Positions 10,600 to 19,722 of a DNA stretch of 64,000 bases are shown here, piece by piece. This stretch comes from CAJXSN01 sp947492235. GTDB lineage: Bacteria > Pseudomonadota > Alphaproteobacteria > Sphingomonadales > Sphingomonadaceae. Position numbers and translations under genes: made by a program. The notes beneath the pieces are model-generated. The model had not been told where the DNA came from. It ran no database searches and was given only the letters and a program-made list of their open reading frames with translations. Numbering within the stretch: the first letter of the stretch is position 1; every line of letters starts with the position of its first letter. The stretch is from contig NZ_CP170453.1 of the NCBI RefSeq assembly GCF_042492175.1, positions 2,232,001 to 2,296,000 of the forward strand, read 5' to 3'.

Positions 10600-11721
10600 C
10601 TACTGAGCGGTGTCTTTCCATTGCCCGGCATTGGCATATTCGGGCCGGACACTGCCTGCAACGGGCAGCTTTTCGCCAGTAAACTGCGCGTCGCCGCCTG
10701 AGGCTTCGACCTCTGCGGTGTAGACCGGAGCGGGTGCACTCCGACCGGCTTCGGCTGCGGCCTTGGCGCGGGCTTCTTCATATGCGCGGGCCAGAGCAAC
10801 CGGATCGGCGCCGTCTGCGCTGTCCTTATCCGCTGCAATGCCATTGGCCGGAATCGGTGTCAGGCTGCGCCGCGTGGGTGAGGGGATGCGTTCGCCGCCA
10901 ATATACGCCGCACGGAAGGCGCCTGGCTTACCCGCGCTGCCTTTCCAGCGATAGAACCGGTGCGCGCCGATGGTGCCGATATGGTCGAGGCTGCTGGCCC
11001 AATAGGGATTGATCCAGATCGTGTGATAATGCGTGGCGTAGCCGACCGGTGCGTAAACTTCGCCCGACAGGGCGGCGGCGGCGACACTGCGCGCTCTGGC
11101 CCAGCCACCGGCCGAGGGCTTGCGCCGCATGCTGCCATCGCAGGTAAAGCTGAACTGGCAGCCGGTGCGACGCTCGCTGCCCTGATAGACCACGCCGCAG
11201 ACATTGCGCGGATAGGTCGGGTGCATAACGCGGTTAAGCACCACCTGCGCGACGGCTTTCTGCCCGCCAACGCTTTCGCTGGCGGCTTCGTAATAGATCG
11301 CCTGCGTCAGGCATTGCAACGCGCGGGCGCGGTCCATGCCGGTGCCGCTGTTGCGAAACGCACGGGCGGATGGCCCCGCAGCTTGGATTTCCACCGCCTG
11401 GGACGGATCGCCACTGATGACTTCCAGCGGATTGAACACCTGCGTGCCGTCTTCCAGCGTGCCGCCGGCGATTGTTGCGGACGCGAAACCGGCCCCAGCG
11501 CTGGTGTCCAGCGCGGCATTGACCGGCGCGGCCATGTTCGGCGTATCGTCGAGATAGTAGAAAGCCGAGCCGGGGAAGCTGCCGCCCGCCTGCTCGAATG
11601 GCATCGGCGTCACCGCTTCAGGCTGTGTCTCCTGCTCCACCGACTGGAAGCTGCGCCATTCGGTCGGCGCGGCAAAGGCGGGCACGCCGATGGCCGCAGC
11701 AAGGATCAGTGTCGCCTTCAT
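10600..11721 (-). CDS. Secreted cell-wall hydrolase, SleB/CwlJ (Hydrolase_2) type
   Basis: About 373 residues with an N-terminal signal peptide (MKATLILAAAIGVPAFA, cleavage before APTEW) and a central Hydrolase_2 domain recognisable from LTQAIYYEAASESVGGQKAV, VVLNRVMHPTYPRNVCGVVYQG and YATHYHTIWINPYW. The first conserved Glu (YYEAASE) is the expected catalytic acid of the SleB family. Despite the spore-germination name, such proteins are common in non-sporulating alphaproteobacteria as peptidoglycan remodelling enzymes. The frame stays open to 11796 and a longer basic n-region is possible; neither start has a convincing ribosome site. The C-terminal tail is low-complexity and Ala-rich. Confidence 0.85.
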   Translation of the reverse strand: MKATLILAAAIGVPAFAAPTEWRSFQSVEQETQPEAVTPMPFEQAGGSFPGSAFYYLDDTPNMAAPVNAALDTSAGAGFASATIAGGTLEDGTQVFNPLEVISGDPSQAVEIQAAGPSARAFRNSGTGMDRARALQCLTQAIYYEAASESVGGQKAVAQVVLNRVMHPTYPRNVCGVVYQGSERRTGCQFSFTCDGSMRRKPSAGGWARARSVAAAALSGEVYAPVGYATHYHTIWINPYWASSLDHIGTIGAHRFYRWKGSAGKPGAFRAAYIGGERIPSPTRRSLTPIPANGIAADKDSADGADPVALARAYEEARAKAAAEAGRSAPAPVYTAEVEASGGDAQFTGEKLPVAGSVRPEYANAGQWKDTAQ

Positions 11722-12017
11722 CCGTGGCCCGATACGGCGCGCGGGTCCACGCCGGGAAGGGCGGGGCGCATCGAGGGTGGGGCGGGAAAGGGTCAAGAAT
11801 TCGGGGTCCGGCCTTCGTGTTGGAATTTGCCGGACCTAGCCGGTGCAGCCCTCGCGGGCGAGCGCGGTGTGATGGGGCGTCCTATGGCGGCACAGGCTGA
11901 ACCACGCGCTTAACATTTGGGGTAACCAGCGGGTTAACCGTGTTCTGCGACTTACGCTAAAACGGCGCATTTGTGCGGGTTATACGGTTGCGCAGCGCCA
12001 TGGGCGCGGGTAAGGGC
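11722..12017. other. Divergent intergenic region, SleB-like gene / B12 operon
   Basis: About 300 bases between the start of the hydrolase (minus) and the riboswitch (plus). It must hold promoters for both, but I see no convincing -35/-10 pair. The only notable feature is a locally AT-richer stretch around 11905-11985. The first 75 bases remain open in the hydrolase frame. Confidence 0.4.
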
Positions 12018-12184
12018 GCAGGTCTGTCACGGGTGCCTGTTAGCGCAGGCCTAAGAGGGAACGGGATGCAAAGTCCCGGCTGCCCCCGCAACTGTGACCG
12101 GGGAGCAATCCCGCCATGCGCCACTGGATGTTACCATCCGGGAAGGCGGCGGGAAAGCACTGATCCGGGAGCCAGGAGACCTGC
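12018..12184 (+). promoter_or_regulatory. Cobalamin (adenosylcobalamin) riboswitch
   Basis: Textbook B12 riboswitch architecture: closing stem GCAGGTCT (12018-12025) pairs perfectly with AGACCTGC (12177-12184); between them are the conserved blocks GGTGCC, GGGATGCAAAGTCCC, CCCCGCAACTGTGACCGG, GCCACTGG and GGGAGCCAGGAGACCTGCC in the right order. It sits about 110 bp before btuB, so bound cobalamin is expected to repress the B12 uptake operon, either by hiding the ribosome site or by termination. I see no clear terminator in 12185-12296, which favours translational control (inference). Confidence 0.97.
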
Positions 12185-12296
12185 CTGCGACAGCTGCTTG
12201 AGCCGCGGGCGGGGTGCACCGATGGCAACGGAGGAAGGGCGCGCCGCCAATGGCGTGCCTTCCGTCACGAGCGGCGCAAGCTGGTGACTAAGAACT

Positions 12297-14291
12297 ATGC
12301 GTAAATATCTGTTTTTGTTGACTAGCGTGGCGATAGCTGCGCCTGTTGCGGCGCAAGATGCGCCGCTGACCGAGGAAGAACGCTACGAGCAGGAGTGTCA
12401 GCTCTACGACTGCAATGCCGAGCCGCGAAGAGAGTTGGCAGGCATCGAGCCGGTGAGGGTGGTGGATCTTCCACGAAGGCTCATCACTGTCACCGCCACC
12501 GGGACTCCGATCGAGGTCGAGGATACCGGCCAGGCCGTGACCATCATCGCTCGCGCCGAGATCGAGGCGGTGCAGGGCGCGGACATTGCCCGCATTCTAC
12601 GCCGCGCTCCGGGCGTTACGCTCAGCCGCAATGGCGGGCCGGGCAGCTTTACCGGTGCGCGCATCCGCGGCGCGCAGGCGGAGCAGACGCTGGTTCTGGT
12701 CGATGGCGTGCGGGTCGGCGATCCGGCGGCGCCCTCGGGCGGGTTCGATTTCGGCACGCTGCTGCCGGGCACCATTGCCGAGATTGATCTGCTGCGCGGC
12801 TCCAACTCCACCATCTGGGGCAGCGAGGCGATTGGCGGGGTAATGGCGATCCGGACCCGCGCCGAGACCGGGCTCACCGGCAGCGCCGAATATGGCAGCC
12901 GCGACAGCTTTACCGGTACGCTGGCCGGCGGTGTGGAGGGCGACGCGGGCTTTATCGGGCTGGCCGGCGGCTACTTCACCACTGACGGTTTCTCCGCTGC
13001 CGAAGCCGGCACCGAGGCCGACGGGTTCGAACAGTTCGCGCTGTCCGCGCGCGGTACAGCTTTCCTCTCCAATAGCATTGAAGCCTTCGCCAGCGCGCGC
13101 TACGCCGAGGGCGATCTCGATATTGACGGCTTCCCTGCACCCGCCTTCACTCTGAACGATACGGATGAGTTTCAGGAGACGCGGCAATACAGCGCTTCGC
13201 TCGGCCTTTCCCGCGACACCGGGCCGCTTTACGTGCAGGCGCGCTATTCCTTCGCCGATACGGAGCGGAGCAATTTCAACCCGGCCTTCGGCACAGCGCC
13301 CGGTTTCACCAGCGATGGCCATTCCGACCGCGTCGATCTGCGCGGGGAGTGGCGGCCTATCGGGCCGGTTCTGCTGGCCTTTGGCGGGGAAGCGGAATGG
13401 ACGTCGCTGGAAACCAATTTCACCGCCCGCCAGACCACCCGGATCGCCGGTGCCTATGCGCAGGCGGGCATCGAATTCGGCGCTGTTTCAGGCCATCTCG
13501 GCGTCCGTCATGACGATCATGCGCGCTTTGGCGGAGCGACCAGCTTTGGTGCGGATATCAGCTATGAGCTGGCCGATGATCTGCGTCTGCGCGCCAGCGT
13601 GGGCGAGGGTTTCAAGGCTCCGACCCTGTTCCAGCTGTTCTCCGATTTTGGCAATGAGACCCTGCGACCAGAAAAGAGTACTGGTTTCGATCTTGGCCTT
13701 GCCTGGAAAGACCGCAGCCAGCCCTTCCATGCCGGGATCACCGCCTTCCGCCGCGATAGCGAGGACCTGATCGATTTCGTCTCCTGCTTCGGCGTGACGG
13801 GCGGCATTTGCGTCGGTCGACCCTTTGGTACCTATGACAATGTCGAGCGCGCCCGCTCGCAAGGGGTCGAGGTGGAGGCGGGCGCAGCGCTCGGACCGGC
13901 GCGTGTCCGGCTCGCCTATGCCTACGTCGACAGCGAAGACCGCACGGCAGGCAGCGCGACACAGGGCAATGCGCTGGCACGCCGTCCGAGGCATGCTGCA
14001 ACGCTGAGCGGGGACTGGCCGCTGGCCGAAACCGGGCGCCTTACGCCGACGCTGGGCTTCGATGTCCGCTATGTGTCGGACAGTTTCGACGATGCCTTCA
14101 ACACCGTGCCACTCGACGATTACCTGCTGCTCGATCTGCGGGCCGAGCTGGCGCTGAACGATCTGGGCGGGGAGAAGCCGCTCGTGCTCTTCGGGCGGAT
14201 CGAGAATGTGACCGGCCAAGATTACCAGACCGCTGCCGGATATGCCCAGCCGGGAACCGGCGTGTTTGGCGGAGTGAGGTTCGGGTTCTGA
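12297..14291 (+). CDS. btuB: TonB-dependent outer-membrane vitamin B12 receptor
   Basis: 664 residues. Signal peptide MRKYLFLLTSVAIAAPVAA, a TonB-box-like LITVTATG near residue 62, a plug domain (about 70-180; IARILRRAPGVTLSRNGG, QTLVLVDGVRVGDP, EIDLLRGSNSTIWGSEAIGG) and a C-terminal beta-barrel ending in GVRFGF with the aromatic terminal residue needed for barrel assembly. The substrate assignment to cobalamin follows from the riboswitch directly upstream and the BtuFCD-type ABC genes directly downstream, plus length close to BtuB. A Cys-containing acidic insert (EQECQLYDCN) lies before the TonB box. Confidence 0.93.
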   Translation: MRKYLFLLTSVAIAAPVAAQDAPLTEEERYEQECQLYDCNAEPRRELAGIEPVRVVDLPRRLITVTATGTPIEVEDTGQAVTIIARAEIEAVQGADIARILRRAPGVTLSRNGGPGSFTGARIRGAQAEQTLVLVDGVRVGDPAAPSGGFDFGTLLPGTIAEIDLLRGSNSTIWGSEAIGGVMAIRTRAETGLTGSAEYGSRDSFTGTLAGGVEGDAGFIGLAGGYFTTDGFSAAEAGTEADGFEQFALSARGTAFLSNSIEAFASARYAEGDLDIDGFPAPAFTLNDTDEFQETRQYSASLGLSRDTGPLYVQARYSFADTERSNFNPAFGTAPGFTSDGHSDRVDLRGEWRPIGPVLLAFGGEAEWTSLETNFTARQTTRIAGAYAQAGIEFGAVSGHLGVRHDDHARFGGATSFGADISYELADDLRLRASVGEGFKAPTLFQLFSDFGNETLRPEKSTGFDLGLAWKDRSQPFHAGITAFRRDSEDLIDFVSCFGVTGGICVGRPFGTYDNVERARSQGVEVEAGAALGPARVRLAYAYVDSEDRTAGSATQGNALARRPRHAATLSGDWPLAETGRLTPTLGFDVRYVSDSFDDAFNTVPLDDYLLLDLRAELALNDLGGEKPLVLFGRIENVTGQDYQTAAGYAQPGTGVFGGVRFGF

Positions 14292-14307
14292 GCGAGATCA
14301 CTCTTCT

Positions 14308-14385
14308 GTCATTCCTGCGGACGCGGGACCCTAGGGTGGCACGCTGTGTCATGTGTCTCTGGGTCCCCGCTTTCGCGGGGATGAC
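14308..14385. repeat. Palindromic repeat overlapping the start of btuF
   Basis: Imperfect inverted repeat: left arm 14308-14334 and right arm 14359-14385 match over most of 27 positions when one is reverse-complemented. The right arm (GGGTCCCCGCTTTCGCGGGG then ATGAC) is the dispersed palindromic element common in alphaproteobacteria. The right arm is in frame with btuF and supplies the residues WVPAFAGMT of its predicted leader. Confidence 0.85.
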
Positions 14386-15187
14386 GGTGGGGTGTAGTTC
14401 GGGGGACGATGGTCCGATGGCATCGGACGCTCCCACCGTCGTCAGCCTCAACCCGTGCACCGACGCCATTCTGGCCGAGATCGCGCCTGCCAATCTGCTC
14501 GCTATCTCGCATTATAGCCACGACCCGCGCTCCAGCTCGATGGATTTGCAGACCGCCCGCCGCTTTCCCGCAACCGGCGGTACGGTGGAGGAAGTGCTGG
14601 CGCTCAACCCCGATGTGGTGGTTGGGTCCACCTTCATGGCACCTGCCACCAGAGCGGCGTTCGATGATCTGGATATTCGCGTTGAGCCCGTCGGCATCGC
14701 AGCCAGCCTTGAGGACTCGGTTGCGCAGGTTCGCCAACTGGCCGACATCACCGAAGCACGGGCGCAAGGCGAGGCGCTGGTCCAGCGGATGCAGAGAGCG
14801 TGGTCTGATGCTGCCGGCGCTGGCGAACCGGTCCAGACCGTGCTGTGGCAACCGGGCGGTATCGTGCCGGGCGATGGGGCGCTGGTGAGCCGGATGATGG
14901 AGCAGGCGGGCCTCGCCAGCCACTCGGCGGCGCGGGGTCTTCAGCAGGCCGATTACCTGCCGCTGGAGGCGATGCTGGCCGATCCGCCGGAACTATTGCT
15001 GGTCGCCGGGCGGGAGCGTTCGCAGCAGCATCCGGCGATTGCAGCCATAAACGATATGCGCACCGAAGCCTTCGATGCGTCGCTGCTTTATTGCGGCGGT
15101 CCCACGATCATTCGCGCGATGGAGCGATTGGGCGAAGTGCGGGCAGAGATCGCAACCCCTCCTGCAAGCGGTAGGGGAGCCCAATGA
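14336..15187 (+). CDS. btuF: Periplasmic cobalamin-binding protein of an ABC importer
   Basis: 283 residues if the GTG at 14336 is used; ATG at 14351 is an alternative. The body is a helical-backbone metal/B12-binding protein (PTVVSLNPCTDAILAEIAP, NPDVVVGSTFMAP, ending in the conserved LLYCGGPTIIRAMERL). The first 25 residues are encoded by a palindromic repeat and contain a hydrophobic run followed by TVGCSS, a near-consensus lipobox, so it may be a lipoprotein whose signal peptide comes from the repeat. The only other start, ATG 14417, would leave no export signal. The TGA overlaps the btuC ATG. Confidence is high for the function and low for the N-terminus. Confidence 0.88.
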   Translation: MARCVMCLWVPAFAGMTVGCSSGDDGPMASDAPTVVSLNPCTDAILAEIAPANLLAISHYSHDPRSSSMDLQTARRFPATGGTVEEVLALNPDVVVGSTFMAPATRAAFDDLDIRVEPVGIAASLEDSVAQVRQLADITEARAQGEALVQRMQRAWSDAAGAGEPVQTVLWQPGGIVPGDGALVSRMMEQAGLASHSAARGLQQADYLPLEAMLADPPELLLVAGRERSQQHPAIAAINDMRTEAFDASLLYCGGPTIIRAMERLGEVRAEIATPPASGRGAQ

Positions 15188-16143
15188 CCCGCGCCTCGCT
15201 CATCCTCGCCGCCCTGCTGGCAATCGCGTTCCCGCTCTCCATGCTGGCGGGGCGCGTTTGGATTGATCCCGCCACCACGCCCAATGCAGCGATCATCCTT
15301 GCCGAACTGCGCCTACCGCGCGGCCTGCTGGCGATGACCATCGGCGCTGGGTTGGGTGCGGCGGGGGCGGCGATGCAGGGATATTTGCGCAATCCGCTGG
15401 CCGATCCCGGCCTGTTCGGCATTGCCCCGGGCGCGGCGCTCGGCGCGGTCGCGAGTTTCTGGCTGGGCTATCAGGCCAGCTGGTGGGCGCTGCCCTCCAT
15501 GGCGCTGGCCGGGGCGGGGAGCGCGATGGCGCTGCTGGCGCTGATTGCGGGGCGCACGGGCGGGATCGCGCTGTTCACGCTCGCCGGCCTGATGATCGCC
15601 AGCCTTGCCGGTGCGCTGACCTCGCTTGCCATCAGCCTTGCCCCAAATGCCTTCGCCATGAGTGAGATCGTCACCTGGCTGATGGGCGCGCTGACCGATC
15701 GCAGCTGGAGCGATGTTTACCTCGCCGCGCCTTTGACGCTTGCCGGAATTGTCATTCTTGCACTGGCGGGCCGCGATCTCGATGCGCTGACGCTGGGCGA
15801 TGCAGCGGCCCGTTCGCTGGGCGTCGATACGCAGCGGCTGCTGTGGTGGCTGATCGCAGGGATCGGGCTGACGGTTGGCAGCGGCGTGGCGGTGGCGGGG
15901 ATTATCGGCTTTGTCGGCCTGATCGTGCCGCATCTGGTGCGCCCGCTCACCGACCGGCGGCCGTCCTCACTCCTGCTGCCCAGCGCATTGGCCGGGGCAC
16001 TGCTGGTGCTGGTGGCGGACAGCGTGGTGCGCGTTCTGCCTCTGGTAACAGAACTGCGGTTGGGCATTGCGCTCAGCCTGATCGGCGCGCCGTTTTTCCT
16101 CTGGCTGCTGCTGCGAATGCGGCGCGGGGAGCTGATCGGATGA
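15184..16143 (+). CDS. btuC: Cobalamin ABC transporter permease (FecCD family)
   Basis: 319 residues, almost entirely hydrophobic with about nine to ten membrane helices, typical of FecCD/BtuC permeases (usual length 320-340). Family blocks include LRLPRGLLAMTIGAGLGAAGAAMQG, RNPLADPGLFGIAPGAALGA, the cytoplasmic GDAAARSLGVD and GIIGFVGLIVPHLVRPL, which docks with the ATPase. Start and stop codons overlap by 4 bp with btuF and btuD, indicating translational coupling. It forms the inner-membrane channel for cobalamin. Confidence 0.94.
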   Translation: MTRASLILAALLAIAFPLSMLAGRVWIDPATTPNAAIILAELRLPRGLLAMTIGAGLGAAGAAMQGYLRNPLADPGLFGIAPGAALGAVASFWLGYQASWWALPSMALAGAGSAMALLALIAGRTGGIALFTLAGLMIASLAGALTSLAISLAPNAFAMSEIVTWLMGALTDRSWSDVYLAAPLTLAGIVILALAGRDLDALTLGDAAARSLGVDTQRLLWWLIAGIGLTVGSGVAVAGIIGFVGLIVPHLVRPLTDRRPSSLLLPSALAGALLVLVADSVVRVLPLVTELRLGIALSLIGAPFFLWLLLRMRRGELIG

Positions 16144-16883
16144 AGCGGCAACTGTCAGCCGGGAATGCGGTTCTGGGCCAGCGTTTGCAGGATGTCTCCG
16201 CCACGCTGGAATCAGGCCAGCTTACCGCCATTTGCGGCCCCAACGGTGCGGGAAAATCGACGCTGCTCTCCGCGCTCGCAGGCCTTGAGGCTCTCGATAG
16301 CGGGCAGGTGCTTCTGGATGGTCGGCTTCTCGCTGAATTGCCACCTAAAGAGCGCGCGCAGCGGCTCGGCTACCTGCCTCAATCGGGCGAAACCGCATGG
16401 GACATCGCGGTGCGCAGCGTCGTTGCTTTGGGCCGTCTGCCGCATGGCGGATTGGGCGATGATACGGTGGACGCGGCGTTGGGCGAATTGTCGCTGGAGA
16501 CGCTGGCCGACCGCCCGATCTCGACCCTTTCAGGCGGCGAGAAGGCGCGCGCATTGCTGGCCCGCGTGTTTGCCGGAGAGCCGGAATGGATTCTCGCGGA
16601 CGAGCCTTTGGCCGCACTCGATCTGGCGCATCAATTGGCGCTTATCGCCAGCCTGAAAGCGCGCGCTGCAGGGGGCGCGGGCGTGGTGATCGTGCTGCAC
16701 GATCTGGCGCTGGCGATGAACCACGCCGACCGCGTGGTTGTGCTGGATCGGGGCAGGGTGGCCGCTGATGGAGCGCCGGAAGAGGCGCTTTCTGCCCGCA
16801 TTCTGAATGATGTCTGGGGTGTGCAGGGCCGCTGGATCGGTGAAGAAGGCGCACGGGCACTGGTGGTCGACCCGGTCGTTTAG
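16140..16883 (+). CDS. btuD: Cobalamin ABC transporter ATP-binding protein
   Basis: 247 residues. ABC ATPase with Walker A GPNGAGKST (about 33-41), Q-loop LPQSGE, signature LSGGEKAR, Walker B ILADEPLAALD and switch His in VIVLHDLAL. The ATG at 16140 overlaps the btuC stop (ATGA), so this start is preferred to the open upstream extension, which would lie wholly over btuC. The protein powers the BtuCDF importer. Small unknown gene follows after five bases. Confidence 0.93.
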   Translation: MKRQLSAGNAVLGQRLQDVSATLESGQLTAICGPNGAGKSTLLSALAGLEALDSGQVLLDGRLLAELPPKERAQRLGYLPQSGETAWDIAVRSVVALGRLPHGGLGDDTVDAALGELSLETLADRPISTLSGGEKARALLARVFAGEPEWILADEPLAALDLAHQLALIASLKARAAGGAGVVIVLHDLALAMNHADRVVVLDRGRVAADGAPEEALSARILNDVWGVQGRWIGEEGARALVVDPVV

Positions 16884-16888
16884 GCGCT

Positions 16889-17179
16889 ATGGATCGACAG
16901 AATTTGGAACGCCGGTGGTTTGAACTCACCCGCGAAGAGATGCCCTCGGTGGCGCAGGCGCGCAGCTGGCCGGTCCGCTTCGACCATTGCTTTCAGCGCA
17001 TATTACTGGATCATGCCGTGGGCGGAATGTGGCGCGACCATATCAAGCCACCTGCTTATCGCAACGCAAGCGACGCGCAGCTTTTGGCAGCAATCGCGCT
17101 GGGTGAGGGGGCCATCGGCGGGGATGTGGACCTGGCCGCGCTCAACCGGCAGTCACTGGAATGGCGCGGCAAGCTGTAA
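16889..17179 (+). CDS. Small conserved-looking protein downstream of btuD
   Basis: 96 residues, no signal peptide or membrane helix. Rich in aromatic and His residues (RSWPVRFDHCFQRILLDHAVGGMW, HIKPPAYRNAS), followed by a helical acidic part with GEGAIGGDVDLAALNRQSL. I cannot name a domain; I have a vague recollection of similar small proteins in sphingomonads. It begins 5 bp after btuD, so it is very probably in the riboswitch-controlled transcript. A role in cobalamin handling is only suggested by position. Confidence 0.65.
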   Translation: MDRQNLERRWFELTREEMPSVAQARSWPVRFDHCFQRILLDHAVGGMWRDHIKPPAYRNASDAQLLAAIALGEGAIGGDVDLAALNRQSLEWRGKL

Positions 17180-17200
17180 CGCCCGCCGCGCCCATCCTGC

Positions 17201-19501
17201 TTACTTCGTGCCGACAGTCCGGCCCGGCAGCGCGCCGTCTGCTGTGTCGAGCGCGTCTGTGTCCCCCGCGATCAGCCCGCGTGCTTCCAGCATCGGGGTG
17301 ACATCGGGCTGGCGACCGGCGAAGTTTTCGAACATTTCGAAATAGTCCATCGTGCCGCCACGGCTGAGCACGGTGTCGCGCTGGTGCTGGCCGTTGGCAC
17401 GTGTCAGGCCGCCATTGTCCATGAACCATTTGCGGCTGTCGCGGTCGAGCATCTCGGTCCACAGATAGCTGTAATAGCCGCTCGAATAGCCGGTCGGGCT
17501 GGAGAAGATGTGGTTGAAATAGCTGCTGCGATAGCGCGGCGGCACCAGGCCGATTTCCAGACCCAGCTCTTCCAGCGCGTTGCGCTCGAACGCATCGACC
17601 TGCTCTGCCGTGGTGATTTGCGCCGCCTCTTCGGGTGAGAGCGCATGCCACTTCATGTCGAGCAGCGCGGCTTCCACCACTTCGCCGAAATCATAGCCCT
17701 GGTTGAACTTCGCCGCTGCCTCGATCTTTTCGATCAATTCGGTCGGGATCGTCTCGCCGGTCTCGTAATGCTTGGCGTAGTTCTGCAGCACTTCGGGATA
17801 GGTCGCCCACATCTCGTTGACCTGGCTGGGATATTCCACAAAATCACGCGCCGTCGCCGTGCCCGACAGGCTGGCGTATTTCTGGTCCGCGAAGAAGCCG
17901 TGCAGCGCATGACCGAATTCGTGGAACAGCGTGTTGACGTTGTCGAAGCTGACCAGCTGCGGCTCACCCTCGGCCGCCTGCGGGATGTTGAGCACGTTGT
18001 AGATCACCGGCTTCGTTCCGCCCAGATAGGTCTGGCGCACGAAATTGCTCATCCACGCTCCGCCGCGCTTGCTGGGGCGCTGGAACGGATCGAAGTAGAA
18101 GATGCCGAGCTGCGAGCCGTCTTCCTCGAACACGTCATACGTCGTCACCGTGGGGTGATAGACCGGCAGATCGGTGCGCTGCTTGAAGGACAAACCATAA
18201 AGCTTGTTCGCGGCGAAGAAGATCCCGTCTTCCAGCACGCGGGTCAGCTCGAAATACGGCTTCACCGCGTTCTCGTCGAGGTCGTACTTCTCTTTGCGAA
18301 CCTGCTCGGCATAGCGATACCAATCCCACGGCTTCACTTCGAAATTCTCGCCGCCTGCCGCGATCTGCTCGTTCAGCAAAGCCGCCTCGCGCCGCTGGGT
18401 TGCGGCGAGTGCCGGGACCATCTGCTCCATGAAATCGAGCGCGGTCTTGGGGTTTTTGGCCATCCGGTCATACATGACATAGCTGGCCCAATCGGGCTGG
18501 CCGAACAGCGCCGCCTTGCGCGCCCGTAGCGATGCAATTTCCGCGATCAGAGCGCGGGTGTCGTTATCGTCACCCTGATCGGCGCGGTTATAAGACAGCT
18601 TGAACAGCTTTTCGCGCACAGCCCGGTTCTCCAGATTGGGAAGGCTGGGCTGCTGCGTCGTGTTCTGCAGCGCGATGGCGTATTTGCCCTCCATGTCCTT
18701 CGACGCGGCGAGCTTGGCAGCGGCCTCGATCTCGCCATCGGACAGGCCGGCCAGCTCTTCGGCCGTATCGACGATCAGCGCATTTTCGACCGTGGCATTG
18801 CGCACGCGCTGGCCAAACTCGGTCGTCACTTCGGAGAGGCGAGTGTTGATCGCTTTGACCTCGGTCTTCTGCTCTTCGGTCAGCTCCGCACCGGCTTGAA
18901 CCATGCCTTCATAGGTCTCGCGCAGCAGCACCGCGTCTTCACCTTCAAGGCCCAGCGCCTCGCGCTGGTCGTAGATCGCCTTCACCCGCTGGAACAGCAC
19001 GGGATCGAGCACGAACGCGTCGTAATGCGCCGAGAGCTTCGGGCCGATTTCGGTTTGTACGGCAATCAAGGTGTCATTGGTGTTGGAGCCGGTGAGCGCG
19101 AAGAAGATCGCGCCGACCCGGTTGAGCATGGCTCCGCTGGTTTCGAGCGCGACGATGGTGTTCTCGAAAGTCGGTGCAGCGGGATTGTCGCGGATCGCGC
19201 TCAGCTCCGCATTGTGGATTGCCATCGCCTGTTCGAAGGCAGGCAGGTAGTCATCATCCGATACCTTGGTGAAATCGGGCGCCTGCAGCGGCAGCGAGCT
19301 GGGCTGCGCGAAATAGCCAGTGGCCTGCGGCACGGCAGCGACTTCTTCGACTGTGTCTTCAACCATTTCTTCAGCAGGCATAGTGTCGGAGGCGGAGGCC
19401 ATTTCGGTATCGGTCACGGTAGAGCATCCTGCGAGAAGGGCGGCCCCCAGAACGGCGGGCGCGGCGCTGGAGGAAAGGGAGGAAATCAGTCGTTTCGTCA
19501 T
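17201..19501 (-). CDS. dcp: M3 family zinc metallopeptidase lipoprotein (peptidyl-dipeptidase Dcp-like)
   Basis: 766 residues. Lipoprotein signal peptide with lipobox LLAGC near residue 26 and an acidic, Ser/Glu-rich spacer after it. The rest is a thimet-oligopeptidase-fold M3 peptidase: zinc motif HEFGHALHG with His527, Glu528 and His531, and C-terminal substrate-binding segments FNHIFSSPTGYSSGYYSYLW. M3 enzymes cleave short peptides, Dcp removing C-terminal dipeptides. The lipid anchor implies a periplasmic location. Convergent with the B12 operon (21 bp apart). Within M3, OpdA/oligopeptidase A is the alternative. Confidence 0.92.
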   Translation of the reverse strand: MTKRLISSLSSSAAPAVLGAALLAGCSTVTDTEMASASDTMPAEEMVEDTVEEVAAVPQATGYFAQPSSLPLQAPDFTKVSDDDYLPAFEQAMAIHNAELSAIRDNPAAPTFENTIVALETSGAMLNRVGAIFFALTGSNTNDTLIAVQTEIGPKLSAHYDAFVLDPVLFQRVKAIYDQREALGLEGEDAVLLRETYEGMVQAGAELTEEQKTEVKAINTRLSEVTTEFGQRVRNATVENALIVDTAEELAGLSDGEIEAAAKLAASKDMEGKYAIALQNTTQQPSLPNLENRAVREKLFKLSYNRADQGDDNDTRALIAEIASLRARKAALFGQPDWASYVMYDRMAKNPKTALDFMEQMVPALAATQRREAALLNEQIAAGGENFEVKPWDWYRYAEQVRKEKYDLDENAVKPYFELTRVLEDGIFFAANKLYGLSFKQRTDLPVYHPTVTTYDVFEEDGSQLGIFYFDPFQRPSKRGGAWMSNFVRQTYLGGTKPVIYNVLNIPQAAEGEPQLVSFDNVNTLFHEFGHALHGFFADQKYASLSGTATARDFVEYPSQVNEMWATYPEVLQNYAKHYETGETIPTELIEKIEAAAKFNQGYDFGEVVEAALLDMKWHALSPEEAAQITTAEQVDAFERNALEELGLEIGLVPPRYRSSYFNHIFSSPTGYSSGYYSYLWTEMLDRDSRKWFMDNGGLTRANGQHQRDTVLSRGGTMDYFEMFENFAGRQPDVTPMLEARGLIAGDTDALDTADGALPGRTVGTK

Positions 19502-19650
19502 GGTGGCGTTATCTCTCTCTGGCGGGATTTTCCCTTGGCGCAGAGGCGACCCCTGTGCGCAGCGTTCCCCGATCTTTTAATGCCGCCGCTTGAACCGGAG
19601 ATTGACCCCGGATGCAAGGGCGGGGCGGCGCTGGTGCCCGGTGCTATCGT

Positions 19651-19686
19651 CAAAAACACAAACGGCCTCGACCAATGTCGAGACCG
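19651..19686 (-). terminator. Possible rho-independent terminator of the lysozyme-like gene
   Basis: Read on the minus strand, CTCGAC-ATTG-GTCGAG forms a 6-bp stem with a 4-base loop, followed within a few bases by GTTTGTGTTTTTG. It lies about 40 bp past the stop of the lysozyme-like gene. The stem is short and the T-tract is delayed, so this is a weak call. Confidence 0.4.
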
Positions 19687-19722
19687 GTTGCGGGGTTCAT
19701 GGGTAGCTACGTCTGGTATCCA

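Noticed and set aside
15843..16139. N-terminal extension of btuD
   Set aside because: Falls entirely inside btuC; the ATG at 16140 overlaps the btuC stop and gives the normal ABC ATPase length.
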